Below, piece after piece: positions 35,609 through 44,098 of a stretch of 64,000 nt of DNA. Numbering within the stretch: the stretch's first letter is position 1; every line of letters begins with the position of its first letter. A program made the position numbers and the translations under genes. The stretch is from Cupriavidus alkaliphilus. GTDB taxonomy: Bacteria > Pseudomonadota > Gammaproteobacteria > Burkholderiales > Burkholderiaceae. The stretch covers positions 434,001-498,000 of the forward strand of contig NZ_FMAD01000002.1 of the NCBI RefSeq assembly GCF_900094595.1, in the 5' to 3' direction. Below the pieces are notes generated by a model, which saw only the letters and a program-made list of their open reading frames with translations, ran no database searches and had not been told where the DNA came from.

Positions 35609-36628
35609 ATGGCCAACTTTGAATCCAGGCTGCTGTCACTGGTGGTGCCGTTCCACAACGAGGAAGCCGCGCTGGCCGTTTTTTTTGCGCGCGTGCTGCC
35701 GATTCTGGAATCGATTCCAGGGACGCAATTCGAGGTTGTCTGCGTCAATGATGGCAGCACCGATGACACGCTTGCCATGCTGCTGGCGCAAGCGCGGCGC
35801 GAAGCGCGAATCCGCGTGGTCGACCTGACGCGCAACTTCGGCAAGGAGGCTGCGCTGACCGCTGGCATCGATGAAGCGTCGGGGGATGCAGTGATTCCGA
35901 TCGACGCTGATCTGCAGGATCCGCCCGAACTCATCCCCATGCTGGTCCAGTGCTGGCGGCAGGGCGCGGAGGTCGTGCTGGCACAGCGCGTTAGCCGGGC
36001 CACCGACTCATTTCTGAAGCGCATCACGGCGGCGGCCTACTATCGCGTGCACAATTGCCTGTCCGACCTGAAGATCCCGGAAAACGTCGGCGATTTCCGC
36101 CTGATGGACCGGACCGTGGTCAACGCCCTCAAGCAATTGCCGGAGCGGCATCGCTTCATGAAAGGCCTGTTCGCCTGGGTCGGCTACCGCACCGTGATCG
36201 TGCCCTATGAACGCGAGCCGCGCAGCGCCGGGCACTCCAAATTCTCCGGCTGGCGCCTGTGGAATTTCGCGCTCGAGGGCATTACCAGCTTCAGCACCAT
36301 GCCGCTGCGCAGCTGGACTTATATCGGCGTGGCGATCGCGCTGGGGGCATTCGGCTACGGCGCGTTTATCGTGGCGCGCACGCTGGTGCTGGGCATCGAT
36401 GTCCCGGGCTATGCCTCGCTGCTGTCGGCGCTGCTGTTTCTCGGCGGCATTCAGCTGATCGGCCTGGGCGTGGTCGGCGAATATGTCGGCCGCATCTACG
36501 ACGAGGCCAAGGGCCGGCCGATCTACCTGGTGCGGCGGCGCTACCAGGAGACCGGGCAGAGCAGGAGCCTGGCGTCGGGACGGCGCGTGATCCGGATCGA
36601 CCGCGGGCAAGTCAGCAACGGCCGCTGA
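35609..36628 (+). CDS. GtrB-like polyprenyl-phosphate glycosyltransferase (GT2)
   Basis: A 339-residue family-2 glycosyltransferase that loads a sugar onto undecaprenyl phosphate at the cytoplasmic face. Seen: LSLVVPFHNEEAALAVFF, NDGSTDDT, the metal-binding DADLQDPPELI near residue 95, and two C-terminal membrane helices (WTYIGVAIALGAFGYGAFIV; LLSALLFLGGIQLIGLGVVGEY). The tail GRIYDEAKGRPIYLV is typical of GtrB/ArnC-like enzymes. ATG 35609 has GGAGG ten bases upstream. It forms a pair with the GT87-like gene and is convergent, 30 bases apart, with the GtrA-like gene that probably flips its product. Confidence 0.9.
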   Translation: MANFESRLLSLVVPFHNEEAALAVFFARVLPILESIPGTQFEVVCVNDGSTDDTLAMLLAQARREARIRVVDLTRNFGKEAALTAGIDEASGDAVIPIDADLQDPPELIPMLVQCWRQGAEVVLAQRVSRATDSFLKRITAAAYYRVHNCLSDLKIPENVGDFRLMDRTVVNALKQLPERHRFMKGLFAWVGYRTVIVPYEREPRSAGHSKFSGWRLWNFALEGITSFSTMPLRSWTYIGVAIALGAFGYGAFIVARTLVLGIDVPGYASLLSALLFLGGIQLIGLGVVGEYVGRIYDEAKGRPIYLVRRRYQETGQSRSLASGRRVIRIDRGQVSNGR

Positions 36629-36658
36629 AGCAAGCTGCCGCCTGGGCCCCGCCGCGAA

Positions 36659-37048
36659 TCAGTCGCGGTAGGTCCAGGCCCGGTGCAGCAGGTAGGTGAG
36701 CATCGGCACAGTCAGCACCACACCCGCCAGGCCTGCCCAATAGCTGGCCCCTAGCCGCTGCGCGGTCCACGAAATACCCACGGTCAGCGCCAGCCCCAGC
36801 AGCGAGACGCCGGCAAAGCGCGCCAGGGTGCGATGGCGCAAGCGCGACGAGAAACTCCACAGGGTATTGAGCAAGTACGAGCACACCGTGGCGGAAACGA
36901 AGGCGACGCCGTTGGCCGCCACGGGCGAGGCGTCGAGCACGCTCACCAGCGTCGCAGTGATGGCGACATGCACGCCGGTCGAAGTGGCGCCGGAAACCAG
37001 GAACCGCGTGAATTGGCGCAGCCCGGGCGCGGTGCCGCTGGCGTTCAC
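36659..37048 (-). CDS. GtrA-like membrane protein
   Basis: A 129-residue protein with four membrane helices, of the GtrA family thought to flip undecaprenyl-phosphate-linked sugars. The signature RFLVSGATSTGVHVAITATLV and the end YLLHRAWTYRD are typical. It starts with GTG at 37048, overlapping the stop of the methyltransferase gene by four bases (GTGA), so the two are translationally coupled. The frame runs on upstream into the methyltransferase gene in another phase and is not coding there. A GtrB-like enzyme is encoded head-on next to it. Confidence 0.88.
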   Translation of the reverse strand: MNASGTAPGLRQFTRFLVSGATSTGVHVAITATLVSVLDASPVAANGVAFVSATVCSYLLNTLWSFSSRLRHRTLARFAGVSLLGLALTVGISWTAQRLGASYWAGLAGVVLTVPMLTYLLHRAWTYRD

Positions 37049-37779
37049 GATGCGCGCAGCACGGCCATCAGCGAAATGCCGAACGGCAGCGACCCGCGCG
37101 CGAGCCAGTGGCGCTCGCTGCGGAACACGCGGTGCAGCGCGCCGTTGACCGGTGCGGGCGGCAGGCCGGCGCCGGTGGCGTGGCGGCTGCCGCGCAAGCG
37201 GTCGCCGATGCGCGCGGCGACCGCGAGCGGGAACAGCATCGTATTGAAGTACGACATCCGTTCCACGCGCAGGCCACAGCGGCTGGCCAGCGCGTGCAGC
37301 GAACCCTTGCTGTAGCGGCGCTGGTGATGCAGGAAGACGTCGTGCGCGCTCCATAGCCACTGGTAGGCGGGCACGGTGATAAAGACCGCGCCGCCCGCCT
37401 TCAGCAGCCTGGCCGAGCAGTCAAGCGAGCCGGCATCGTCGGCGATGTGCTCGAGGCAGTCGAGAAGGCAGACCAGGTCGAAGCTGCGCTCGGCGAACGG
37501 CATCTGGTCGGGGCACTTGCCGTGGCGCAGGTCGTAGGCGTCGCCGGTTTTTTCTCGTGCCAGGCGCAGCGCGGTGACGTCCATTTCCACCGCGCTGACC
37601 TTGCCGAACTGCGACAGCATCGCCAGGTTGCCGCCGGTGCCAGCGCCGATCTCGAGGATCGACGCGTGGCGCGGCAAGGCCAGGCCTGAGAGGATGGTGG
37701 CGACGATCTCGCGCCGGCCGCGGAACCACCAGTGGCTGGCTTCGGTGTCGGCCATCTCGAGGTAGGCGTCAGGGGACAT
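37045..37779 (-). CDS. SAM-dependent methyltransferase (class I)
   Basis: A 244-residue cytoplasmic methyltransferase. SAM motif I ILEIGAGTGGNLAML is near residues 41-55, the acidic end of strand 2 is VSAVEMD, and motif post-I FDLVCLLDCLEHIADD follows. A conserved sugar/lipid-linked methyltransferase feature VPAYQWLWSAHDVFLHHQRRYS is present, as in proteins next to polyprenyl-linked glycosyltransferases. Overlap with gtrA-like and the nearby GT genes suggest it methylates a glycan or its lipid carrier intermediate (inference). It is 31 bases downstream of the VpsR-like regulator gene, possibly in one transcript. Confidence 0.88.
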   Translation of the reverse strand: MSPDAYLEMADTEASHWWFRGRREIVATILSGLALPRHASILEIGAGTGGNLAMLSQFGKVSAVEMDVTALRLAREKTGDAYDLRHGKCPDQMPFAERSFDLVCLLDCLEHIADDAGSLDCSARLLKAGGAVFITVPAYQWLWSAHDVFLHHQRRYSKGSLHALASRCGLRVERMSYFNTMLFPLAVAARIGDRLRGSRHATGAGLPPAPVNGALHRVFRSERHWLARGSLPFGISLMAVLRAS

Positions 37780-37810
37780 GAAGAGATCCTTAGAAGCGAG
37801 GCGTCGCGTG

Positions 37811-39187
37811 CTAGCCCTGCACGCAGATCAATCCCAGATCTCCCTTCTTCACCTGCAGCTTGTAGTCGCGCATCAGCCGGAACAGCGTCACCCGCGAAAT
37901 GCCGAGCTCGGCGGCCACGTCGATCAGCCGTTCATGGTGCCGCTGCAGCGCTTCGACGATGGCGTTCTGCTCGGCGGCCTCGCGGATCGCGGCCAGCGTC
38001 TGCGGGCGGTCGTCGGCGGGCGCGGCCAGCTCCAGATCGTCCGGCTGGATCACGCCGTCCTCGCACATCGCCGCGGCGTGGCGGATGCGGTTGATCAGCT
38101 CGCGCACATTGCCGGGCCAGGTGTGCAGCTGGATCGCGCGCAGCGCCATCGGCGAGAAGCCGCGGATGCGCGCCGGCGACTGCTTGCGCACGGTGTCCAG
38201 CACATGTTCGGCGATCAGCAGGATGTCGCTGCCGCGCTCGCGCAGCGGGGGCTGGCGCACGCGCAGCACGCACAGCCGGTGGTACAGGTCGCCGCGGAAG
38301 CGCTCGGCGGCGATCGCGGCTTCCAGGTCGACGTGGGTGGCGGAGATGATGCGCACATCCACCTCGACCGACTCGGTGCCGCCCAGCCGCTCGATGCGTC
38401 CGGTCTCCAGGAAGCGCAGCAGGCTGGTCTGGCTTTCGATCGGCATGTCGCCGATTTCATCGAGGAACAGCGTGCCGCCCTGCGCCATCTCGATGCGGCC
38501 CGGCTTGCGCTTGGTGGCGCCGGTAAAGGCGCCGCGTTCGTAGCCGAACAGCTCGGACATCAGCAGCGTGGGCGGGATCGCCGCGCAGTTGACCGCGATG
38601 AAGGGACGCGAGGCCCGCGCCGAGGCGCGGTGGATGGCCTGGGCGGCGAGTTCCTTGCCGGTGCCGGACTCGCCCGAGATCAGCACCGGCGTATCCCAGC
38701 GCGACACCTTCTCGATGCCGCGGAACAGCGACTGCATCGCCGGGCAGCTGCCGATCATGCCATCGGGGCGGGCCGTGCGCGGGGCCTCATGCTGCGCGCC
38801 GGGCCGCAGCCCGGCCATGCCGAGCGCATGGCCCAGGGCCTCGGCCAGGCGCGGGTGTTCCAGCGGGGCGGTGTGGTAGTCGACGAAATACAGGCCGAGC
38901 AGCCGGCGCGCGGTCTCGCTCAGCGCGTGCTGGCCGGCGACGATGCCGATCCAGCCGATATTCCGCTGCGCCAGCCAGGGTTCAAAGGTTTCCAGTTCGG
39001 CATCGCCGAAGCCGCCTTGCAGGTCCAGCAGCGCGGCGAGCGGCTGGCTGCCTGGGGGCAGGGCCTGCAGGTCCTGCAGGTTCGACGCGAAGCTGATTTT
39101 CCAGCCACGCTGGGCGAACAGCCGGCACAGCGAGGCGTCATGGTGTTGCGACAGATACAGCAGCGGGCGGTTGGCGTACGCGCTCAT
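37811..39187 (-). CDS. VpsR-like sigma-54 activator (Fis family)
   Basis: A 458-residue activator of sigma-54 promoters. The N-terminal 130 residues are receiver-like but lack the normal Asp phosphorylation context (LLDLQGGFGD), as in VpsR. The AAA+ domain starts near residue 146 (IGSCPAMQSLFRGIEKVS): Walker A GESGTGKE, the sigma-54 loop GAFTGA and Walker B GGTLFLDEIGD are intact. A Fis-type helix-turn-helix ends the protein (LIDVAAELGISRVTLFRLMRDY). VpsR and its Burkholderia relatives bind c-di-GMP and switch on exopolysaccharide genes; that this one does so is an inference. The adjacent glycan genes fit such a role. A 9-pair hairpin lies 36 bases before its start. Confidence 0.87.
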   Translation of the reverse strand: MSAYANRPLLYLSQHHDASLCRLFAQRGWKISFASNLQDLQALPPGSQPLAALLDLQGGFGDAELETFEPWLAQRNIGWIGIVAGQHALSETARRLLGLYFVDYHTAPLEHPRLAEALGHALGMAGLRPGAQHEAPRTARPDGMIGSCPAMQSLFRGIEKVSRWDTPVLISGESGTGKELAAQAIHRASARASRPFIAVNCAAIPPTLLMSELFGYERGAFTGATKRKPGRIEMAQGGTLFLDEIGDMPIESQTSLLRFLETGRIERLGGTESVEVDVRIISATHVDLEAAIAAERFRGDLYHRLCVLRVRQPPLRERGSDILLIAEHVLDTVRKQSPARIRGFSPMALRAIQLHTWPGNVRELINRIRHAAAMCEDGVIQPDDLELAAPADDRPQTLAAIREAAEQNAIVEALQRHHERLIDVAAELGISRVTLFRLMRDYKLQVKKGDLGLICVQG

Positions 39188-39222
39188 GAGATTTCCCCGG
39201 ATTCTTGTTTTTTGCGGAACTG

Positions 39223-39243
39223 GCGGCCGGCATGGCCGGCCGC
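39223..39243 (-). promoter_or_regulatory. Hairpin in the VpsR-like gene leader
   Basis: GCGGCCGGC and GCCGGCCGC pair perfectly (9 GC pairs) around a 3-base loop, ending 36 bases before the VpsR-like start. Stable enough to affect translation or transcript stability if transcribed. Confidence 0.45.
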
Positions 39244-39373
39244 TCGCTCCGTTGGCTCTAAGGCTTGCACCGGCCGCATCGTGGCGATGCCGCGCGGCGC
39301 GCTCCCCAATTTCTGTTGTTTCACCCCGTTCTGCTGCCCGCGGGACGCCGCATTGAACGGCTTGCCGCGGGAT

Positions 39374-39420
39374 TCAGGTGGCACGGACCGCTTGCTTGCG
39401 CTCGCGGCCCGTGCGCCTGA
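39374..39420. repeat. Imperfect 17-base inverted repeat
   Basis: The left arm 39374-39391 (TCAGGTGGCACGGACCGC) pairs with the right arm 39404-39420 (GCGGCCCGTGCGCCTGA) with one bulge and two mismatches around a 12-base loop. It is too long to be random in non-coding DNA and has no T-run. Confidence 0.45.
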
Positions 39421-40328
39421 ATGACCTCCGCTTTATCTTGTCGACGCCCAATGTCATGGCGGGTGCCGATGCGGGCCAGTTCCTGCCGCGTGGCCCCCGC
39501 TTACAGCGCCAGTCCAATTCCCCGCCCTGGGTTGCGGGGGTCGTCCTGAAACTGATCCTTCGGCGAACGCGTGCCAGTGTGCTTGCCGCTGTCGTTTCAG
39601 ACTTCCCCTTTGTTCCGGGCTTCTGTTCGCGCAGACATATGTGCGACGAATGTGCCAGAGCGAGCTAAGTCATTGAAAAGAAAGGAAAGGCAATGTCGCG
39701 AGATGCCCATCGCCCGCCGCGCGCGAGCCAAAACGTTCCGCTCTTGTTACGCCGCGCGCCAATTTCATGTTGCAACGCAAAAAAATCGCAAGGCATCAAG
39801 GGGTGTATCCGGCACTGAACGGGGGGCGGACGTGTGGGATGCGCCATTTTCCGAGGCCCGTACCCACCTGAATGAGGGAATGAAAAATTTGAAACGCTCG
39901 CCACGGAGGGCTCCGATACTGCACGTCGCCGCCCTTCGAAACAGTTTCATTTCCGTTACAAGGATTTAAAGGGCATACATCTTCCGCTGACATTTGGCGA
40001 CAGCGCGGACCTCAGCCTTTTGGTGCCGCACGCGCGCTGGCGGCGGCGGCGGGATGGAAACAATCGGCGCGTTGACAGGCCTTCGCACGAATCGCGGCCG
40101 CACGCCTCAGCCGGTTCTCATCTGTTTGGATGGGGCGTGCAGGATTTCCAGCGCGGCTGGCACGCTGGTCAAAGTGGTTGCATCCATGAAACCCGGACAT
40201 CGTGGCAACGAGGTGACTATGCCGTGGAATGGACGGTGGCCGTGGGCTCGGGGCGGGCGCCAAGCCCTTGATTTCCCTGGCCTAGACGAAAATGATTCGT
40301 ATTGCCAACATCGCCGCACCAATCGATT

Positions 40329-41297
40329 TCACGGATGAAACTGCGCGGTATGGCCGGGGGCGGTGGCATCCGCTTGCGCGCCTTCCTGCCGCACCTGTTC
40401 CTGCAGCCAGGCATGGAACTGCTGGATCGCTTTCTCGCGCGGGTTGCCTTCGCGCCAAGTGACCCAGTAGTGCAGGCTCGAAGGGATCCGGGTGGGCCCG
40501 ATCTGCACTAGTTCGCCGCTGGCCAAATAGTCGTGCGCCAGCTGCGCGCGCGCCGTGGCCACGCCCAGCCCGGCCACGGCGGACTGCAGCATCAGCCCGG
40601 CGTCCTGGAAGATCGGGCCGCGCTCCGGTTCGTCGCCAGGCAGTCCGGCGGCTTCGAGCCAGTCGCGCCAGGGGCGCAAGGCAAAGCGCAGCATCGGCAT
40701 GCGCGGCACGTCGGCCAGCGTAAAGCCCGGGTAGCGCGCCAGCAGCGCCGGGCTGGCCACCGCGATTACATGGTCTTCGATCAGGTTGTGGCACTCGAAG
40801 CCGGGCAGGTCGATGCGCTGGTGCCAGATCCCGACATCGACGCTGTACGGGTCGGGCGGCGTGATTTCCGCATGCAGCCGCAGGTGCAGGTCCAGCGACG
40901 GCACCTGGGCGTGCAGGCTGGGCAGGCGCCGGATCAGCCAGGCATTGGCCAGGTCGGCCATCACGCTGACCTGCAGCCGGATCACCGGCGGACCGGCGCT
41001 GTTGCCGGCCTCGCGCAGCGCGCTTTCGATGTCGTCGAGGGCGCCGCGTACCTGTTCGGCCAGCCGCGCGCCCACGCTGGTAGGCGCCATCTGGCTGCCG
41101 CTGCGCTGGAACAGCTTGGTGCCGAGGCTGGTTTCCAGCGCGCGGACATGGTGGCTGATGGCGCTGTGGGTCAGGGCCAGTTCCTCGGCCGCGCGCGAGA
41201 AGCTGCGATGGCGCGCGGCGGCCTCCAGTGCACGCAGCGCTTGCAGCGGCGGCAGGTGGACGGGGCGTTGGGCGGTTCTGGCGGGGGATTTGGCCAT
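40329..41297 (-). CDS. LysR-family regulator, GcvA-like
   Basis: A 322-residue LysR-type regulator. DNA-binding domain at about residues 15-70 (LQALRALEAAARHRSFSRAAEELALTHSAISHHVRALETSLGTKLFQR); the effector domain begins near residue 100 (IRLQVSVMADLANAWLIRRLPSL), again the GcvA/DsdC type. ATG 41297 is preferred to the TTG nine bases upstream. It is divergent from the MFS gene 70 bases away, which is the standard layout for a LysR protein controlling a transporter. Ligand unknown. Confidence 0.9.
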   Translation of the reverse strand: MAKSPARTAQRPVHLPPLQALRALEAAARHRSFSRAAEELALTHSAISHHVRALETSLGTKLFQRSGSQMAPTSVGARLAEQVRGALDDIESALREAGNSAGPPVIRLQVSVMADLANAWLIRRLPSLHAQVPSLDLHLRLHAEITPPDPYSVDVGIWHQRIDLPGFECHNLIEDHVIAVASPALLARYPGFTLADVPRMPMLRFALRPWRDWLEAAGLPGDEPERGPIFQDAGLMLQSAVAGLGVATARAQLAHDYLASGELVQIGPTRIPSSLHYWVTWREGNPREKAIQQFHAWLQEQVRQEGAQADATAPGHTAQFHP

Positions 41298-41366
41298 GGC
41301 CGTCAAATTCTACTCACAATTGCCGCGGGTATCTTTCGTTGGCTTTGCACCGGGATGGGGAAGACA

Positions 41367-42677
41367 ATGCAGGCCATCATGACGACTTCGACTTCAAACT
41401 TGTCTTCCGCATCCTCGCAGCGTTCGCACGCGCAACCGGCCGGCGGTGCCGCGGCCAGTGCCCGCTGGCGCGTGCTGGCCGTGTTCTCGCTGGGCTTCCT
41501 GGTGTCTTATGTCTTCCGCGGCGTCAACCTGGGCTTCGCGCCGCACCTGACGCGCGAGCTCGGCCTCGATGCCGGCGACCTGGGCCTGCTCACCAGCTTC
41601 TATTTCCTTGGCTTTGCCTGCGCCCAGCTGCCGGCGGGCATCCTGCTGGACCGCTACGGTCCGCGCCGCACCGAGGCGGCGATGCTGCTGGTGGCCGTGG
41701 CCGGCTCGCTGGTGTTCGCGCTCGCGCCCGGCATGGCCGGGCTGGCCGCGGGCCGGCTGCTGATCGGCGTGGGCGTGTCGGTGTGCCTGGGCGCCGCCAT
41801 CCAGGCGCTGTCGATGTGGTTCCCGCTGTCGCGCATGCCCCTGCTCAACGGCGTGGTGATGGCCATCGGCGGACTGGGCGCGGTGCTGGTCGGCACGCCG
41901 CTGTCGTGGCTGTTGTCGCTGACCGACTGGCGCACCGTCAGCATCGGCCTGGCCGGCGTGTCGCTGGCGATGGCGGCGCTGCTGTGGTTCAGCGCGCCCG
42001 ACAAGCCTCGCGTCGGCAAGGAAAGCCTGCGCGAGCAGCTGCGCGGCACGCGCCAGATCCTGGGCAGCGAGCGCTTCTGGCGCGTGGTGCCGCTGACGCT
42101 GCTCAACCAGGGCGTGTTTCTGGCGGTGCAGACGCTGTGGGTGGGCGCCTTCCTGCGCGATGTGTCCGGCTTCGATGCGGGCACCGGCGCCCGGCTGGTG
42201 TCGGTGATCGGCTTTGCCATGATGGCCGGCTGCGTCGGCTCGGGCTGGGCCGCGCGCCACCTGGAGCGCCTGGGCGTGAGCCTCTATGCCTTTGCCGGCG
42301 CCGGCATGACCGGCTTTATCGTGGTCCAGCTGCTGCTGATGGCGCAGGTGCCGCTGCCTCCGGTGCTGCTGTGGGCGGCCTATGGCGTGTTCGGCTCCAG
42401 CGGCATCCTGACCTATGCGGTGCTGGCGCGCAGCTTTCCCGATGCACTGATCGGCCGCGCCACCACGGCGCTGACACTGACCGTGTTCCTGTCGACCTTT
42501 GCCTGCCAGGTGGGCGTCGGCTTCGTGCTGGACCTGTGGCCGGCCACCGGCGGCCATTACCCGAAGGCGGCGCACCTGGCGGCGTGGACCGGGCTGGTGG
42601 GACTGCAGGTGCTGGCAGCGGTGTGGTATGCGCTGGGCGGGCGGCGCGCGCGTCGCGAGGCGGCTGCCGCAGGCTGA
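41367..42677 (+). CDS. MFS transporter
   Basis: A 436-residue inner-membrane permease of the major facilitator superfamily, with two sets of six hydrophobic helices. The loop 2-3 motif GILLDRYGPRR and the helix-4 region GRLLIGVGVSVCLGAAIQAL are typical. The N-terminal 35 residues are Ser/Ala-rich and cytoplasmic. ATG 41367 follows GGGGAAGAC. It is divergent from a GcvA-like LysR gene, its probable regulator, and convergent with the TPM-domain gene. No substrate can be inferred; the nearest types include nitrate/nitrite-like and sugar-acid permeases. Confidence 0.88.
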   Translation: MQAIMTTSTSNLSSASSQRSHAQPAGGAAASARWRVLAVFSLGFLVSYVFRGVNLGFAPHLTRELGLDAGDLGLLTSFYFLGFACAQLPAGILLDRYGPRRTEAAMLLVAVAGSLVFALAPGMAGLAAGRLLIGVGVSVCLGAAIQALSMWFPLSRMPLLNGVVMAIGGLGAVLVGTPLSWLLSLTDWRTVSIGLAGVSLAMAALLWFSAPDKPRVGKESLREQLRGTRQILGSERFWRVVPLTLLNQGVFLAVQTLWVGAFLRDVSGFDAGTGARLVSVIGFAMMAGCVGSGWAARHLERLGVSLYAFAGAGMTGFIVVQLLLMAQVPLPPVLLWAAYGVFGSSGILTYAVLARSFPDALIGRATTALTLTVFLSTFACQVGVGFVLDLWPATGGHYPKAAHLAAWTGLVGLQVLAAVWYALGGRRARREAAAAG

Positions 42678-42694
42678 TCCGGGACGCTCCGGAT
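42677..42694. terminator. Short hairpin between convergent stops
   Basis: ATCCGG, GACGCT, CCGGAT: a 6-pair stem that spans exactly from the last base of the MFS stop to the stop of the convergent TPM gene. Weak, with only a short A/T run beside it. Confidence 0.35.
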
Positions 42695-43197
42695 TACAAA
42701 AACACCGGCCGGTCGTCCAGCTCGTTCGGGTTATGCCCGCCGTCCGACGGGAAGTGCGTGGCCAGCAAGCCATGGATGCGCGCCACCGTGGCCAGCACCG
42801 GCCGCACCGACAGGTCCTGCCGGAGCCCCTGCGCCAGTTCGTCGCACAGTTCGCGCCAGGTGACGGGTCCCACGCTGGCGTCGATGCCGCGGTCGGCCAG
42901 CAGCTCGACGGCGTGGTCGGCCAGGTTGATATAGAGCAGCACGCCGGTCTTGTCGGCGGTGTTCCAGACCTCGAGCGCGCCGAACAGGAAGCGCGCGCGC
43001 TCGCGCGGCGTGACGCCGGCCCAGGCGTCGCCGACCGGCAGGCTGGCTTCGATCACCACGCGGATCTCGCCGCGGTGGCTGGATTCGCCGGCGTGCACGG
43101 CGTGGTGCAGTTGCTGCTGCGCTTCCGGCGGAAAGTGCCTGCGCGCGGTGCCGGCGGTGGTGGCGATATGGTGCAGGGCGCGTTTGAGATGCGGCAT
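42694..43197 (-). CDS. TPM-domain protein without signal peptide
   Basis: A 167-residue TPM (DUF477) domain protein. The strand-helix motif RGEIRVVIEASLPV, the middle GVLLYINLADHAVELLADRGID and the helix WRELCDELAQGL match the family. No signal peptide or membrane helix is seen, so it probably stays in the cytoplasm, unlike its upstream neighbour. Start at 43197 has GAGGAACGACAACC before it. Last gene of the lemA-TPM-TPM group. TPM proteins are structurally known but their biochemical role in bacteria is unsettled. Confidence 0.85.
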   Translation of the reverse strand: MPHLKRALHHIATTAGTARRHFPPEAQQQLHHAVHAGESSHRGEIRVVIEASLPVGDAWAGVTPRERARFLFGALEVWNTADKTGVLLYINLADHAVELLADRGIDASVGPVTWRELCDELAQGLRQDLSVRPVLATVARIHGLLATHFPSDGGHNPNELDDRPVFL

Positions 43198-43217
43198 GGT
43201 TGTCGTTCCTCGTGCTG

Positions 43218-44093
43218 TCACCAGTTGCCGGACGCGCCGCCGCCGTCGAAGCCGCCGCCGCCCCCGCCGCCAAAGCCACCGAAGCCGCCGCCGCTGTCAC
43301 CGCCGCCGCCGAAGCCGCCACCCCAGCCACCGCTGCGCCGGCCCCAGTCGTGCCCGATGGTATAGCCGCCCAGGCCGCCGAGGCCGCCGGCGATCACGTC
43401 GCGGCCGCGCCGGCTGGTGACGATCTGCGGCCCGCGCCGGCGCAGGATGGCGCTCAGGAAAAAGAACACGATGATCGCCAGCGGCAGCAGCGCCGGCAGC
43501 CATTGGTCCAGTGCCGACGCCTGCTGCGCCCTGCGCTGCGGCGCCGCCAGGCCTTCCTTGTCGATGGTGGCCTGGATCGCCGAGATGCCGGCCGCGAGCC
43601 CGCCGTAGAAGTCGTTCTGGCGGAAGTGTGGCGCCATCACGTCCTGCAGGATGCGCTTGGACATGGCGTCGGTCAGCGAGCCCTGCACGCCCCGGCCCAC
43701 TTCCAGCCGCATCTTGCGCAGACCGGGCGGATTGTCCTTGGCGATCAGCACGATCACGCCGTCGTCGATGCCCTGGCGCCCGGCGCGCCAGGCGTCGGCC
43801 ACGCGGATGCTGTAGGCGTCGATCGGCTCCGGATCGGTGGTCGGCACCATCAGCACGAAGATCTGGCTGCCGCGCTGCTGCTCGTATTCGGCCAGCACGT
43901 TTTCCAGCGCGCCGCGCTGCTGCGGCGTCAGCGTGCCGGTCAGGTCGGTGACCCGCTGGGTCAGCGGCGGCACCGCGACGAAGCCGTCGGCCGCCAGCGC
44001 CGGGCCGCTCAGCAGGGCCGCCAGCCACAGCAGGGCGGCGGCCAGCCAGCCGTGCCGGGCGAACCAACGCCAGGGATGGCGCATTGCAGCCAT
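43218..44093 (-). CDS. TPM-domain membrane protein with Gly-rich tail (YgcG-like)
   Basis: A 291-residue exported protein. Signal peptide (WLAAALLWLAALLSGPALA, cut before ADGFVAVP), TPM domain (residues about 40-170; RVTDLTGTLTPQQRGALENVLAEYEQQRGSQIFVLMVPTT), one membrane helix (WLPALLPLAIIVFFFLSAIL), then a Gly-rich tail of about 60 residues made of GGGFGGGG-type runs ending SGNW. This layout (TPM-TM-Gly tail) is the YgcG type. It starts five bases after the lemA stop, so the pair is co-transcribed, as in many bacteria. The Gly codons form long GGC/GGT repeats that could slip. Confidence 0.9.
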   Translation of the reverse strand: MAAMRHPWRWFARHGWLAAALLWLAALLSGPALAADGFVAVPPLTQRVTDLTGTLTPQQRGALENVLAEYEQQRGSQIFVLMVPTTDPEPIDAYSIRVADAWRAGRQGIDDGVIVLIAKDNPPGLRKMRLEVGRGVQGSLTDAMSKRILQDVMAPHFRQNDFYGGLAAGISAIQATIDKEGLAAPQRRAQQASALDQWLPALLPLAIIVFFFLSAILRRRGPQIVTSRRGRDVIAGGLGGLGGYTIGHDWGRRSGGWGGGFGGGGDSGGGFGGFGGGGGGGFDGGGASGNW

Positions 44094-44098
44094 CTTGA

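Larger units (their letters stand above)
39188..40328. other. Gene-poor region of 1.1 kb between VpsR-like and LysR genes
   Basis: No gene is supported. Frames on both strands are short and lack ribosome sites and homology-like features. The GC content drops clearly between about 39650 and 39970 compared with the rest of the window. It contains two hairpins at the VpsR-like end and a small palindrome GAAACAGTTTC (39938-39948). It could hold regulatory RNA, a long promoter or gene remnants. Confidence 0.5.

Noticed and set aside
39373..39395. A possible sigma-54 promoter, TGGCACG followed by TTGCT
   Set aside because: The distance between the GG and GC elements is wrong by two bases, so sigma-54 would not use it.
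39378..39668. A 96-codon plus-strand frame in the gene-poor region
   Set aside because: No ribosome site, mixed composition and no recognised fold; the DNA also contains the inverted repeat at 39374-39420.
40158..40180. TGGCACG motif before LysR as a second sigma-54 candidate
   Set aside because: No GC element at the required distance.
43218..43330. Simple GGC/GGT repeats as a possible CRISPR or minisatellite
   Set aside because: They encode the Gly-rich tail of the TPM protein; no unique spacers are present.
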